NCBI RefSeq assembly: GCF_023525255.1
Contig: NZ_CP073355.1
Location: 744,001 to 808,000, forward strand
Source: Thermospira aquatica
GTDB lineage: Bacteria; Spirochaetota; Brevinematia; Brevinematales; Thermospiraceae
Reading direction: 5' to 3'
Length of the DNA: 64,000 bases
Part shown: piece after piece, positions 15,837 through 24,795 of the stretch
Layout: each line of letters starts with the position of its first letter
How positions within the stretch are numbered: the stretch's first letter is position 1
The notes under the pieces: generated by a model
Databases searched by the model: none
Seen by the model: the letters and a program-made list of their open reading frames with translations, nothing else
Told to the model about the DNA's origin: nothing
Position numbers and translations under genes: made by a program

Positions 15837-17123
15837 TTAGCCCGTTGCGTCAAATAAAAAAGTACTCGAAATTCGAATCATTGCCTCATAAAAAAAAGTA
15901 CTCAAAAATTCCATACAGTTTCCTCCAAATTTTTGTTTTTTACATTCTTTTTTGAAGGCTGAAAAAGTTTCTCTCTTGAGCCAAGCCTTGTTAATTTTGT
16001 GAAACAAATCGAGAGCCTTATAAAGCCTTGTTAGGCGTTCCTTTTGTGCCTCACTTACATAAGAGCTTTCTAAAAGCCGTTGGTAGGGAGTTTTAATATC
16101 ATCATGCTTCTTTTGCACCTTGCTTCCGATTCTCTTTTTCTCTGTCATTTTCATAACCGGTTGAAAAAAGTTGGCATAAAGCCTGAGATACGCATAGAGT
16201 CGGTTCAAGTAGTAGACTTCTTCCTCGGTATCGTAGCGGAAGTATCCAACATTCTGGCGGACTATGGAATAGTTTTTCTGCTCAACGTAGCAGTTATCAT
16301 TGGAACGGGAGCTTCTCCCCCTTGTAAATTTTATCTGGTGCTTCTCACACCAATCGCGTAGAGGATGATTAATAAATTCAGCACCGGTATCAGAATCAAT
16401 TCCCCGTAAATCAAAAGGAAGTCTTCTTTGGACTTTTTCTATGGCTTCTCTTACCCATTTTGAAGCCTTGTTTTTGATTGCCACAAGTTCTGTCCAACCG
16501 CTCCAAACATCCACCATATTTAATGTTTGAGCAAAATCTCCCCGGCTATTTCCTCCCTCATGGGCAACCAGATCAATCTCCATAAAACCAGGGCAATTTT
16601 CATCCCACTCTGCCCACGTGCGTATAGCTATTTGTTGCTTTAACAACGTTCCAGGTTTTGTGCCTTTTCGTCCTTTTATCTCAAGCTTTTTACGCTCATG
16701 TTTCAAAAGTCGGTCAATACTTGAAGCACTTATATGGCGCAAGTTTTCTATAGCCTGTGGAGAACCGTGGAGATGTCCGTTTGCTAAGAGATTATCTAAA
16801 ACTTCATTGAGAATCGGCTTTAAACGTTTGCCACACATGTAGTTTTCAATTTCCCAGACCTTTTTTAGAAGTTTTAGTTCCTCTTCGCCGAATTTTTTCT
16901 TTCTGCCAGGTCTTTTGCCCTTCTTGGCTATGTCGGCTTTAAGGTAATTTTTCTTGCCTACATAGATGGTTTTTCCGTGCTGCCTCAAGAGCCTGGCGGC
17001 ATAGTTTCGGTTTTTTAAACCTGTTATCCTCACAAAGTAATCCAGTATCTCCATTTTTTCCTTTTTGCTGGCTTTTTGATATTGTTTTGCCGTTTCCCTG
17101 TAAATAGGTCTCCTTTCAAACAT
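15837..17123 (-). CDS. IS transposase, DD35E integrase core
   Basis: 428 residues. A basic helix-turn-helix N-terminus leads to an RNase H-fold catalytic core: first Asp in FMEIDLVAHEGG, second Asp in GIDSDTGAEFINHP, and Glu in NCYVEQKNYS. There are exactly 35 residues between the last two, the DD35E spacing of IS481/IS3-like enzymes. The start is the ATG at 17123 (MFERRP), with weak GGGGTGG upstream. The frame runs out through the IS end, and the TAA stop lies in the flanking GTTAG target duplication, so the host site supplies the last codon. Confidence 0.9.
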   Translation of the reverse strand: MFERRPIYRETAKQYQKASKKEKMEILDYFVRITGLKNRNYAARLLRQHGKTIYVGKKNYLKADIAKKGKRPGRKKKFGEEELKLLKKVWEIENYMCGKRLKPILNEVLDNLLANGHLHGSPQAIENLRHISASSIDRLLKHERKKLEIKGRKGTKPGTLLKQQIAIRTWAEWDENCPGFMEIDLVAHEGGNSRGDFAQTLNMVDVWSGWTELVAIKNKASKWVREAIEKVQRRLPFDLRGIDSDTGAEFINHPLRDWCEKHQIKFTRGRSSRSNDNCYVEQKNYSIVRQNVGYFRYDTEEEVYYLNRLYAYLRLYANFFQPVMKMTEKKRIGSKVQKKHDDIKTPYQRLLESSYVSEAQKERLTRLYKALDLFHKINKAWLKRETFSAFKKECKKQKFGGNCMEFLSTFFYEAMIRISSTFLFDATG

Positions 17124-17272
17124 CGCCACCCCAATTCCGGTTGGCGAGCTTGTCGAGCCACGGTTGGCGAGCCTGTCGAGCCATGAACTGGATTATTTTA
17201 CACAAATTTAAAGTACTTTTTTATTTTGAAGCAACGTTCCCTTTTCGAGTACTTTTATTATGAAGCAATTCG
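15841..17272 (-). mobile_element. Insertion sequence, copy 1 (DD35E, about 1.43 kb, 5-bp target duplication)
   Basis: One transposase gene between related terminal repeats. The end upstream of the transposase reads CGAATTGCTTCATAATAAAA inward; the other reads CCCGTTGCGTCAAATAAAAA. Each end carries two tandem versions of a motif of the form TTGCNTCA, A-rich run, GTACT, AAA. The 5-bp sequence GTTAG flanks both sides (15836-15840 and 17273-17277), a clean target duplication. The right-hand duplication directly abuts the -35 box at 17278. A second, decayed copy lies at 38583-40007. The IS family was not assigned. Confidence 0.9.
17138..17183 (-). repeat. Tandem 23-bp units with core GAGCTTGTCGA inside IS copy 1
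   Basis: Two 23-bp units (17138-17160 and 17161-17183) differing at one base, each containing GGCGAGC[T/C]TGTCGAGCC. They lie between the IS end and the transposase start. At the matching place IS copy 2 instead has the hairpin CCAGTTC-AAA-GAACTGG and a clearer ribosome site, so these units look like a later insertion into copy 1. Confidence 0.75.
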
Positions 17273-17277
17273 GTTAG

Positions 17278-17306
17278 TTGATTTTTTTCCTTTTTCTCTC
17301 TATAAT
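17278..17306 (+). promoter_or_regulatory. Sigma-70 promoter abutting IS copy 1
   Basis: TTGATT (17278-17283), 17-bp spacer, TATAAT (17301-17306), 25 bp before the ATG at 17332. The -35 box starts at the base immediately after the IS target duplication, so the core promoter is intact but anything upstream of -35 has been displaced. Confidence 0.85.
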
Positions 17307-17331
17307 ATTACAATATATAGAAGTTATATAA

Positions 17332-18333
17332 ATGGGGATAGCAGTGGAGTTAATAGAGACAAAACAGAGGTTGTATCAGCTCCTCAGCGAAGGGAAGCTT
17401 GATGATGTCCAGCAACAAGCTCTCGAAATTATGACTGCATATCCTCAAGATAAAGAGCTAGAAGAAATCCTGGCCACAGTCCATTTTTGGAAACATAGAG
17501 AGGAGTATTTTTTTCTCCAGGATGATACAGAAGGAGGTGAAGAGCTTTTTCAAGAGTGGTGGAAGTACGAATCCTTCCGAAAGGAAAACGGCCACACCAA
17601 CCTCAAAGTATACCAATCCATAAAGTATTTTGTGTTCTCGCGTCTCATGGAGATACTTATCGAGGTATACAGGCTCTCCCCCTTTCCCCGGAAGGATATC
17701 CTCCTTACACTGGGAGAGGTTTTTTCCACCCTGGGCATGACAGACAGGGCTATTGAAACCCTTGAATATGCCCTGAGTCTGGACAGAAACGATGAGGATG
17801 TCATGATCTACATTCTCCTGGGAAACGCTTATGCGGATGCTGGAGAGGAGGAATTGGCCTCGGTAATGTATAACGACGCTTTTTACATCAATCCGGCCAT
17901 GATAGAGTTGGAGAAGATAACCTACCCACCCATTCAAAAGCTTGCGCAACTCATCAAAACTCACGGCGTCAAAAAAGAGCTGCTGGCCGAGTGGATTCCA
18001 GTGTACGCTTTTGCCCATGGAACGCTAAAAAACAAACGTGAAATGTCCATGAGATTTCTCCAGGGGTTACGTCAGAGAATTACCGTTCTGGAGCAGACGA
18101 TTAAATACGACAAAAAGGCTATAGATGTCCTGGTTCCGCGACTGATTAACGCCTACTTGTGGCTCCTGGACTATCACCTGTGTCAAACCCAGGCAAAAAA
18201 TAATACCCAGGCAGTCGCGCGAAAGATTCTGGATATTATAGACAAGGGTATTTTTCTTGAAAGTGTACGAAAACATCTTCTGGAAAAGCTGGAACCTGCC
18301 CTAAACCAGATAGAAAAATATATAACGAGGTAG
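17332..18333 (+). CDS. TPR protein
   Basis: 333 residues, soluble, no signal peptide. The central part shows TPR-type repeats (DILLTLGEVFSTLGMTDRAI, then MIYILLGNAYADAGEEELAS). The C-terminal half is helical and without a known motif. No strong Shine-Dalgarno precedes the ATG at 17332; GGGGAT lies upstream of an in-frame GTG at 17344, so the start could be four codons later. It heads a plus-strand run with the PfkB kinase and the GreA fusion. Function unknown; the repeats suggest protein binding. Confidence 0.65.
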   Translation: MGIAVELIETKQRLYQLLSEGKLDDVQQQALEIMTAYPQDKELEEILATVHFWKHREEYFFLQDDTEGGEELFQEWWKYESFRKENGHTNLKVYQSIKYFVFSRLMEILIEVYRLSPFPRKDILLTLGEVFSTLGMTDRAIETLEYALSLDRNDEDVMIYILLGNAYADAGEEELASVMYNDAFYINPAMIELEKITYPPIQKLAQLIKTHGVKKELLAEWIPVYAFAHGTLKNKREMSMRFLQGLRQRITVLEQTIKYDKKAIDVLVPRLINAYLWLLDYHLCQTQAKNNTQAVARKILDIIDKGIFLESVRKHLLEKLEPALNQIEKYITR

Positions 18334-18337
18334 CAAA

Positions 18338-19243
18338 GTGGCAATAGTTGTTGTTGGTTCACTGGCATACGATAGTATAGAAACTCCCGCTGGGAAAAAA
18401 GAACGCATCCTTGGTGGATCGGTAACCCATTTTTCCAATGCAGCAAGCTTTCTCTCCAAACCCTACATTGTTGGAGTGGTTGGACAGGACTTTCGAGAAG
18501 AAAGCTGGGATTTTTTACGTCAAAAAACGCGCTCCCACCAGGGTGTTCTGATTCGTCCGGGGAAAACCTTTTTTTGGTCCGGATCTTACGAAAAAGACCT
18601 CAACGAAGCCAAAACAAAAACCACCGAACTCGGGGTTTTTGCCGACTTTCAACCGTATATACCACCCAAATATCCAAAACATGGTTTTCTCTTTCTCGCC
18701 AACATAGATCCCCTCATCCAAAAACAGGTTGTCGTTGAATTTCCCAAAATGCGGTGGCGTTTTCTGGACACTATGAATTTCTGGATCACCCATAAAGCCA
18801 GGGAACTCGATGATGTTCTCAACTACGTCAATGGCCTTTTCCTCAACGAAGGAGAAGCCATGCTTCTTTCAGGCAAGGAAAACCCCCTGGAAGCCATGGA
18901 AACAATCTATCGACCACATTTTGAACTCTTGATTATGAAAAGAGGTTCCCTGGGTGTCATCATCCGCGGGAAAAATTTTCGGGTGGTTCTGCCTGCTTAC
19001 CCAACAACGCACGTCGTTGATCCAACAGGGGCAGGAGACAGTTTCGCTGGAGCTTTCTGTAGCTATCTAGACAGCCATCACATACAAAAACTTACACCAT
19101 CCGTGGTAAAAAAAGCCGCTTCCTACGCTGCCGCGGTTGCCTCTTTCTGCGTTGAAGATTTTGGTGTTGAAGGTATAGCCAAACACACCTGGAAAGAGAT
19201 ACGCCAGCGATGGCTGGAATACCGACAAATGGTGTTTTTATAA
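18338..19243 (+). CDS. PfkB/ribokinase-family sugar kinase
   Basis: 301 residues. The family carries out ATP-dependent phosphorylation of a sugar or nucleoside. The N-terminal IVVVGSLAYDSIETPAG is followed by ILGGSVTHFSNAASFL. The C-terminal signature DPTGAGDSFAGAFCSYL contains the catalytic Asp and anion-hole glycines. Substrate not predictable; several spirochaetes and Bacteroidetes carry this shorter form near nucleotide genes. It starts at GTG 18338 with GAGG 7 bp upstream, 4 bp after the preceding TPR gene. Confidence 0.8.
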   Translation: MAIVVVGSLAYDSIETPAGKKERILGGSVTHFSNAASFLSKPYIVGVVGQDFREESWDFLRQKTRSHQGVLIRPGKTFFWSGSYEKDLNEAKTKTTELGVFADFQPYIPPKYPKHGFLFLANIDPLIQKQVVVEFPKMRWRFLDTMNFWITHKARELDDVLNYVNGLFLNEGEAMLLSGKENPLEAMETIYRPHFELLIMKRGSLGVIIRGKNFRVVLPAYPTTHVVDPTGAGDSFAGAFCSYLDSHHIQKLTPSVVKKAASYAAAVASFCVEDFGVEGIAKHTWKEIRQRWLEYRQMVFL

Positions 19244-19266
19244 GAGAATAATGAGGAGGAAATCCC

Positions 19267-21981
19267 ATGACAGAAACCCAGAAGAGAGAGGATATTCTCA
19301 GAAACCTGAGAGAAAGAATTAAACAAGAACAGTGGACGCAGACCGCTATAAACGAGTACTCTGTTAAAATGTTTGTTGAACTGGATAACATCATCCATAT
19401 TGCTGTGGAAGAAGGCTTCCAGAACGAACTCAAAGAGCTCTGCAACGAGGCTCTCGCCAGCAAGCAAGAGAGTGTTATCGCAACCTACATCCTTGGCATG
19501 TTGCCCTTTGAAGAAAACTCGATTGGCAACAACCTGATACCCGATCTCATTCGACGTTTCCTCGAAAACAAAAAATACAAAATAGCTGAGTACCTGAGCG
19601 AAAAGCTCCTTACCTATCGGGAGGATCAGGAGGCTCTGAGAGCACTCGAAACCATCTATGAAAACCAGAACAACCAGGAAGAGCTTCTCAACATCCGCCG
19701 TCGTCTCGTACTTGTCGACGCCAAAAACGCCTCCACCGCAAAATATCTTGGGGAGTACTATGAGGCTCAGGGCGACAAGGATCAGGCAGCCTTTTACTAT
19801 CGGCTCGCTTTTGAACGTTACATCAAGCTCAAAACCATACGCTCCCTCGAAGAATTGTGGTCTAAAATGGTAAAACTTTTCCACGACGATACCAACCTTA
19901 TCCTGCTTCTTGCAAGAAAAATGCGAGAACTTCAAGGAGATGCCAGGGTGGCTGAAACGGTCTATCATGACTATGTTCACACCTTAATGAAAGCGGGCAA
20001 ATATCAGGAAGCGCTCAACATTCTGAAGATTATCATCGAATGGAAACCCGAGGATAAAACACTCCGCAAAGCACTCGAGGACTGTTATCGTGCTCTCTAT
20101 CAGGATCATTCCCAGCTAGAGAAGTACCTCAAACTCTCCAACATTGGGCAGACATGGAAGCCCTATCGTGATGCCATCCGCATCTTTGAAAGCCATATTG
20201 CTTTTGATGTAGGAAAATATGTTCAACACAAAAACTGGGGATTTGGACAGGTCAAATCCATCGAAGATGAAAACGTAATCATTGATTTTGAAACCAAACC
20301 AGGCCATAAAATGTCTCTTGATATTGCCCTTCGAGCCCTTACCGTTCTCGACGACAACCACATTCTTCTCTGGAAAAAGAAACGTCCGGAAGAACTCACA
20401 AAACTTCTCCAAGAGGATCCAACGCAGGTGGTAGAAATCATTTTAAAAAGCATGGGTGGTACCGCTTCCGCAACCCAGATCAAAGAATGGCTTGTTCCTG
20501 ACATTCTTTCAGAGTCAAACTGGAGCAAGTGGTGGCTGGTCACACGAAAACGTATCGAGAGCAGCAATACGATTGTACCCAGTCTCACCAAGAAAAACTT
20601 TTTTGAACTTCGTACATCTGAAGTCTCTGTCCTTGACGAACTGATAAGCAAGTTCAAAAAATCCGGCACCATGGAAAATAAAATCAAATACATTATGGAT
20701 TACAAACTCCGGGGAGGAAATCTCTCAGATGGAGCAGCCACCGCCATGAGTGCTTACTTTGAAGACATTCTCAAATCAAATACTGAAGCTCCAGAGCGAA
20801 AACTCACAGCCTTTTTGGTGTTGCGTTTCGTACACGGTTCAAACATCTCTTATGACGATCTTGACAACAGTCTCCTCTACAACATCAAAAATCTCCCCGA
20901 ATTCTACACCAACCTCGATATCGAACTCAAGAAAGAGCTTCTTGCATTGGTACGAAACAAGATCAAAGAATGGCCTTCAAAGTATGTGGATCTCATTACC
21001 AAGACACCCATGAACCGTCTTGATAACCTCATGCTTGAAGAGCTGATTGCCAGCGAAAACTTCAGTGCCATTCAGGAAATCATGGAAATAGCCTTTTCAA
21101 ACTATATCGAAAAACCAGAGCTTTTCCTGTGGTTTAGTCAACGGCTCATGGAAGAAAAAGAACTCTTGAAACGATTTGGTATCAAGGAAAATGATGTGAT
21201 GTTCCGACTTCTCGACATCTACGACCATCTTGGACAGGAAATCGATGACAAGGTTAACGTCGCTCAGAACAAACGGCTCCTCTCAACAATTGAGAGCATC
21301 CTTTTTGACAAAAAACTGCTCGATACCGTTATGGATCATATGGAACCTTCGATAGCCCTTTCTCTGTATACTCAGCTTGAAAACTCCGGTTACTTCCCCG
21401 ATGCCCAGAAAACAAAGTATAGAGAGGAACTCCTCCAGAAGTATCCTGATCTTAAGAATAAAGAAATTCAGGAAAAAACCAAACAGGTGTCTAAAATTCG
21501 TCCTCCTCTTCTTGTTACTCGCAAGAGTCTTGAAGCAAAACGCGCTGAGCTTAACCGTCTTGTAACGGTAGAAATTCCGGAAAATAGCCGCGCTATTGGA
21601 GATGCCATGGAAAAAGGAGACCTCCGGGAAAATGCTGAGTATAAAGCCGCCCTCGAAAAACAGGATCAGCTCAAGGCCGCTGTCGCACGGCTTGAAGCGG
21701 AACTTGCCAAAGCCAAAGTGATAGAAAAGTCTCGGGTAGACACCTCTATCGTCGATGTAGGTACCAAGGTTACCCTCAAAACCAATACAGGAGAAAAGGT
21801 AACCTACCAGATTCTCGGACAGTGGGATGTGGATTTTGAAAAGCAGATTATCTCCTATCTCTCTCCTCTTGGTGCTGCCCTCCTTGATAAACAAAAAGGA
21901 GATGTGGTAGAGTTTGAGTTTGGCGGAGAAAAGAAGGTATACACCATAGAAGCAATTGAAATGGCCGATTTCGAAGATTAA
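19267..21981 (+). CDS. greA: GreA-type transcription factor with long helical N-terminus
   Basis: 904 residues. The last 160 are a complete GreA: a coiled-coil finger with the acidic tip GDLRENAEYKAALEKQ, then the FKBP-like domain (ISYLSPLGAALLDKQKGDVV). GreA enters the RNA polymerase secondary channel and stimulates cleavage of backtracked RNA. The preceding 740 residues are helical repeats of TPR type (residues 1-300) with an embedded small beta domain near HKNWGFGQVKSIEDENV. Very long GreA fusions are known from spirochaetes such as Treponema and Borrelia. GAGGAGG lies before the ATG. Confidence 0.9.
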   Translation: MTETQKREDILRNLRERIKQEQWTQTAINEYSVKMFVELDNIIHIAVEEGFQNELKELCNEALASKQESVIATYILGMLPFEENSIGNNLIPDLIRRFLENKKYKIAEYLSEKLLTYREDQEALRALETIYENQNNQEELLNIRRRLVLVDAKNASTAKYLGEYYEAQGDKDQAAFYYRLAFERYIKLKTIRSLEELWSKMVKLFHDDTNLILLLARKMRELQGDARVAETVYHDYVHTLMKAGKYQEALNILKIIIEWKPEDKTLRKALEDCYRALYQDHSQLEKYLKLSNIGQTWKPYRDAIRIFESHIAFDVGKYVQHKNWGFGQVKSIEDENVIIDFETKPGHKMSLDIALRALTVLDDNHILLWKKKRPEELTKLLQEDPTQVVEIILKSMGGTASATQIKEWLVPDILSESNWSKWWLVTRKRIESSNTIVPSLTKKNFFELRTSEVSVLDELISKFKKSGTMENKIKYIMDYKLRGGNLSDGAATAMSAYFEDILKSNTEAPERKLTAFLVLRFVHGSNISYDDLDNSLLYNIKNLPEFYTNLDIELKKELLALVRNKIKEWPSKYVDLITKTPMNRLDNLMLEELIASENFSAIQEIMEIAFSNYIEKPELFLWFSQRLMEEKELLKRFGIKENDVMFRLLDIYDHLGQEIDDKVNVAQNKRLLSTIESILFDKKLLDTVMDHMEPSIALSLYTQLENSGYFPDAQKTKYREELLQKYPDLKNKEIQEKTKQVSKIRPPLLVTRKSLEAKRAELNRLVTVEIPENSRAIGDAMEKGDLRENAEYKAALEKQDQLKAAVARLEAELAKAKVIEKSRVDTSIVDVGTKVTLKTNTGEKVTYQILGQWDVDFEKQIISYLSPLGAALLDKQKGDVVEFEFGGEKKVYTIEAIEMADFED

Positions 21982-21996
21982 CCCAGGAGGGAAACG

Positions 21997-23682
21997 ATGG
22001 AGACCAGGAAAACAACCTCTCTCTCAACAAAAAAAGACCTTTTTGCAAGACTCTACCCCGATGGTTACAGACCTTACAGGTTTCGTTGGTTTGATTATGT
22101 CCTGGCGCTCCTCGTGTTTCTCACGGCTTTCACCGGTTATATAAAAACCTTAACACCATCTATTGGTGCCGGAGATAGCGGAGAACTCACAACCACCCTC
22201 TACAACATGGGAGCCAGTCATGCACCAGGTTTCCCTCTGTATGGTATCCTCGGAAAGCTTTTTACTTACCTGGCAGTCGGTGACATTGGCTATCGTGTAA
22301 ATATCTACACAGCAACAACCGCAGCCGGAGCAGTGCTTTTCCTCTTTCTTACCCTGTTAAAACTTCTCGGGTTAAACCGAACAAGAGAAGATATTGCCTC
22401 TCAAAAACCCAAAGCCATTCTCAGTGTCCATATCCCTGCTCTGGCGGCTTCACTTGCCTTTGCTTTTGCTTCTGATCACTGGCAACAGGCAGTAGGGGGT
22501 GAAGTATACTCTCTCAATGTGTTTCTTGTCTCGATGATGATCTTTGTGATGGTTTGGTGGTATGAAGAACTCATCGCCAATCACAATCGTCAGGAGATGG
22601 ATTTTGCGTATCGTAAATCCCTTCTTCTCGCGTATGTGATGGGACTCTCCCTCACAGATCACCAGCTCCCCCTCTGGTACATTGTAGCATTTTTCGTTGT
22701 CATGTTTCCTTTGACTTTCTTCGCTCTTTTTGCAAACAAGGTCAAGGACACAGAGCACTTCTCTGCCTCTGAAACCTTTGATATATGGTGGATAGTGATT
22801 GCGGCACCTTTTCTTGCTCTCTTTGTTATGCAGTTTAGCGGTCGACTCGGGCTCTTAGTTCTCCTTTTTGGAATGCTGGCAGGATATTCCTTCTTTGCCT
22901 TACTTTTGTCACACCTCAAGGAGGAATATCGCAAAGATTTTATGATACGACTTCCCCATGTCCTCACCATGGGAGGACTTGCTATTCTCAGTGTAGCTAT
23001 TTTTCTCAATAAAGCTTATCTGGCACGATTGATCTATCCTCAGGATGTTGGCTGGATTCTTTTCTCTATCTTCCTTGTTCCCACCTATCTCATGGTATAT
23101 ACTCTTGTGGTAAAACTTCTTCATCTCAAATCAAACTGGGTCGATCGTGTCTTTGAAATTATGGGATTTGGGTCTCTTCTGTTTATTTTTGCCATGACTA
23201 TCTACCTCTACATGATGGTTCGTGCCAATGCCCTTGCCGATCTCCCTGATCCGAAACCCCTGAGTTGGGGAGATACAAGAAGTCTTGAGGTTCTCTTTAA
23301 CCAGATGCTCCGAAAACAGTACGGGGGAAGAGCGGCAAGTGGTGGTATCAACTATTTTTGGGGACAGCTTGCCTGGGTGGGAAAATTCATCGTGGATCAA
23401 TATGGAATTATCAACGTTCTCATCGGTATTGGTGGATTTGTGGTAATGCTCTTCCGTGAAAAGATATGGGCGACCTATCTTTTGTGGGCCATGACTCTCC
23501 TTGCAGTTTCTTTGATCAAGTTTGTCAATCCCGAAGTTGATGCCTGGACTCAGAGCTTTCAGGTAGTGATGCACATTCAAAACTTCTGGGTATACGCGAT
23601 CTTTCTTGCTTATGGATATCAGGCATTGATAGATGCTGCATCGGGATCCTGGTCATTAAAATCCGTCAATGAGGACGCTTGA
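21997..23682 (+). CDS. DUF2723 family membrane protein, possible glycosyltransferase
   Basis: 561 residues with at least ten membrane helices. The N-terminal signature TPSIGAGDSGELTTTLYNMG followed by HAPGFPLYGILGKLF is the DUF2723 pattern, where an Asp-Ser-Gly-Glu loop resembles the catalytic loop of protein O-mannosyltransferases (GT-C fold). Members are proposed to glycosylate lipids or proteins at the membrane; direct proof is limited. AGGAGGG lies 5 bp before the ATG. The next gene, an FkbM methyltransferase, starts 1 bp after its stop, which fits a glycan-modification pair. Confidence 0.8.
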   Translation: METRKTTSLSTKKDLFARLYPDGYRPYRFRWFDYVLALLVFLTAFTGYIKTLTPSIGAGDSGELTTTLYNMGASHAPGFPLYGILGKLFTYLAVGDIGYRVNIYTATTAAGAVLFLFLTLLKLLGLNRTREDIASQKPKAILSVHIPALAASLAFAFASDHWQQAVGGEVYSLNVFLVSMMIFVMVWWYEELIANHNRQEMDFAYRKSLLLAYVMGLSLTDHQLPLWYIVAFFVVMFPLTFFALFANKVKDTEHFSASETFDIWWIVIAAPFLALFVMQFSGRLGLLVLLFGMLAGYSFFALLLSHLKEEYRKDFMIRLPHVLTMGGLAILSVAIFLNKAYLARLIYPQDVGWILFSIFLVPTYLMVYTLVVKLLHLKSNWVDRVFEIMGFGSLLFIFAMTIYLYMMVRANALADLPDPKPLSWGDTRSLEVLFNQMLRKQYGGRAASGGINYFWGQLAWVGKFIVDQYGIINVLIGIGGFVVMLFREKIWATYLLWAMTLLAVSLIKFVNPEVDAWTQSFQVVMHIQNFWVYAIFLAYGYQALIDAASGSWSLKSVNEDA

Positions 23683-23683
23683 T

Positions 23684-24499
23684 ATGGATTGGTACCATAT
23701 CCTCCGGCGCGGTTATCATGCTTTACCAGAGAGTGGATTGAAACGTTTTCTTGTGGGAGTGGTGTACAAAACACTGCATCGTGCTTTCATTTCCTCCTAC
23801 CATTATAACAAAAAGGAAAAACTCTGGGAAATTGTAACCAGCGACGGTATAAGACTCTTGTCTCGTAAAGATTTTGATCCCGCACCTTTAAGTGATCGTG
23901 AAATTTCTAGTCTTTCCCCAGGGCAAAACGTTCTTGATCTGGGTGGAAACATAGGCATGGTAGCCATCTACATGGCAAAAAAAGTGGGCCCCGACGGTCA
24001 CATATGGGTTTATGAACCAGATCGAAAAAATCAACAGCTTCTCAAAGAGCATATCGCAATTAATGAAATCACCAATATCACGGTCGTTCCCTATGGAGTG
24101 TGGAATCAAAGCGGCACCCTCACTTTTTACGAGGGAGGCACCTACACCTCTTCGTTTGTAAAAACTAACTACATTGATGAAAAACCATCACACTATCAGG
24201 CGGTCTCTATTCCTGTGGTTACTCTGGATGAAGAAATGGAACGTTTCGGGTGGAAAAAACTTGACTTCATTAAGATGGATATTGAAGGAAGCGAAGTAGC
24301 CGCCCTTCAGGGAGCAAAAAACCTCCTCTCCAAACTTTCCCCCTCTCTTCTGATTGAAACACATTCCGCAGAAGGGAAAACAACCGCCGAAGAAGTCAAA
24401 AGATTTCTTCTTGATCTTGGCTATACATTGGAAGAGAAAGCCAGGGAAACCTATCCGACTATCATCGCATATAAATCTTTCTCAAGGAGGCAACCATGA
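23684..24499 (+). CDS. FkbM-family methyltransferase
   Basis: 271 residues. The FkbM-type SAM-dependent methyltransferase fold is seen in GQNVLDLGGNIGMVAIYMAKK (broken here by one residue beyond the motif), IWVYEPDRKNQQLL and LDFIKMDIEGSEVAALQGA. Members O-methylate sugars or polyketides. Two starts are possible: the ATG at 23669 overlaps the previous gene and lacks a ribosome site, while the ATG at 23684 has GAGG 9 bp upstream, so I use the latter. Position suggests it acts with the DUF2723 protein on a surface glycan. Confidence 0.8.
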   Translation: MDWYHILRRGYHALPESGLKRFLVGVVYKTLHRAFISSYHYNKKEKLWEIVTSDGIRLLSRKDFDPAPLSDREISSLSPGQNVLDLGGNIGMVAIYMAKKVGPDGHIWVYEPDRKNQQLLKEHIAINEITNITVVPYGVWNQSGTLTFYEGGTYTSSFVKTNYIDEKPSHYQAVSIPVVTLDEEMERFGWKKLDFIKMDIEGSEVAALQGAKNLLSKLSPSLLIETHSAEGKTTAEEVKRFLLDLGYTLEEKARETYPTIIAYKSFSRRQP

Positions 24500-24777
24500 A
24501 CTGGATCAAGATGCTTGCCATAGGTATCCAGATTTTTATAGGTTTTTTAGTGGCATTCTGGTTTGTGCGTATCATGAAGCGACGTTTCCTGGGAGGGCTA
24601 TGGGGTGCAACTGTAGTGGGCATCATTGGAAGCGTTCTCGGAGGATTTTTCCTCAATGACATCTTTGTCTGGATGGTCAACAATATCACAACCGTAAACT
24701 ATGTAGCAACGTTTTCGGGAGCCATTTTCCTTATCTGGGTATTTGCCAGGATGACCCACGAAGGTCGAGAAATGTAA
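24496..24777 (+). CDS. Small membrane protein, GlsB/YeaQ-like in appearance
   Basis: 93 residues with three membrane helices. The central GGLWGATVVGIIGSVLGGFF is glycine-rich, like the GlsB/YeaQ/YmgE stress-associated membrane family, but similarity is by look only. Its ATG overlaps the preceding stop (ATGA), with AAGGAGG in the end of that gene. Role unknown. Confidence 0.55.
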   Translation: MNWIKMLAIGIQIFIGFLVAFWFVRIMKRRFLGGLWGATVVGIIGSVLGGFFLNDIFVWMVNNITTVNYVATFSGAIFLIWVFARMTHEGREM

Positions 24778-24795
24778 GTCGAAAAGGAGGAATCT

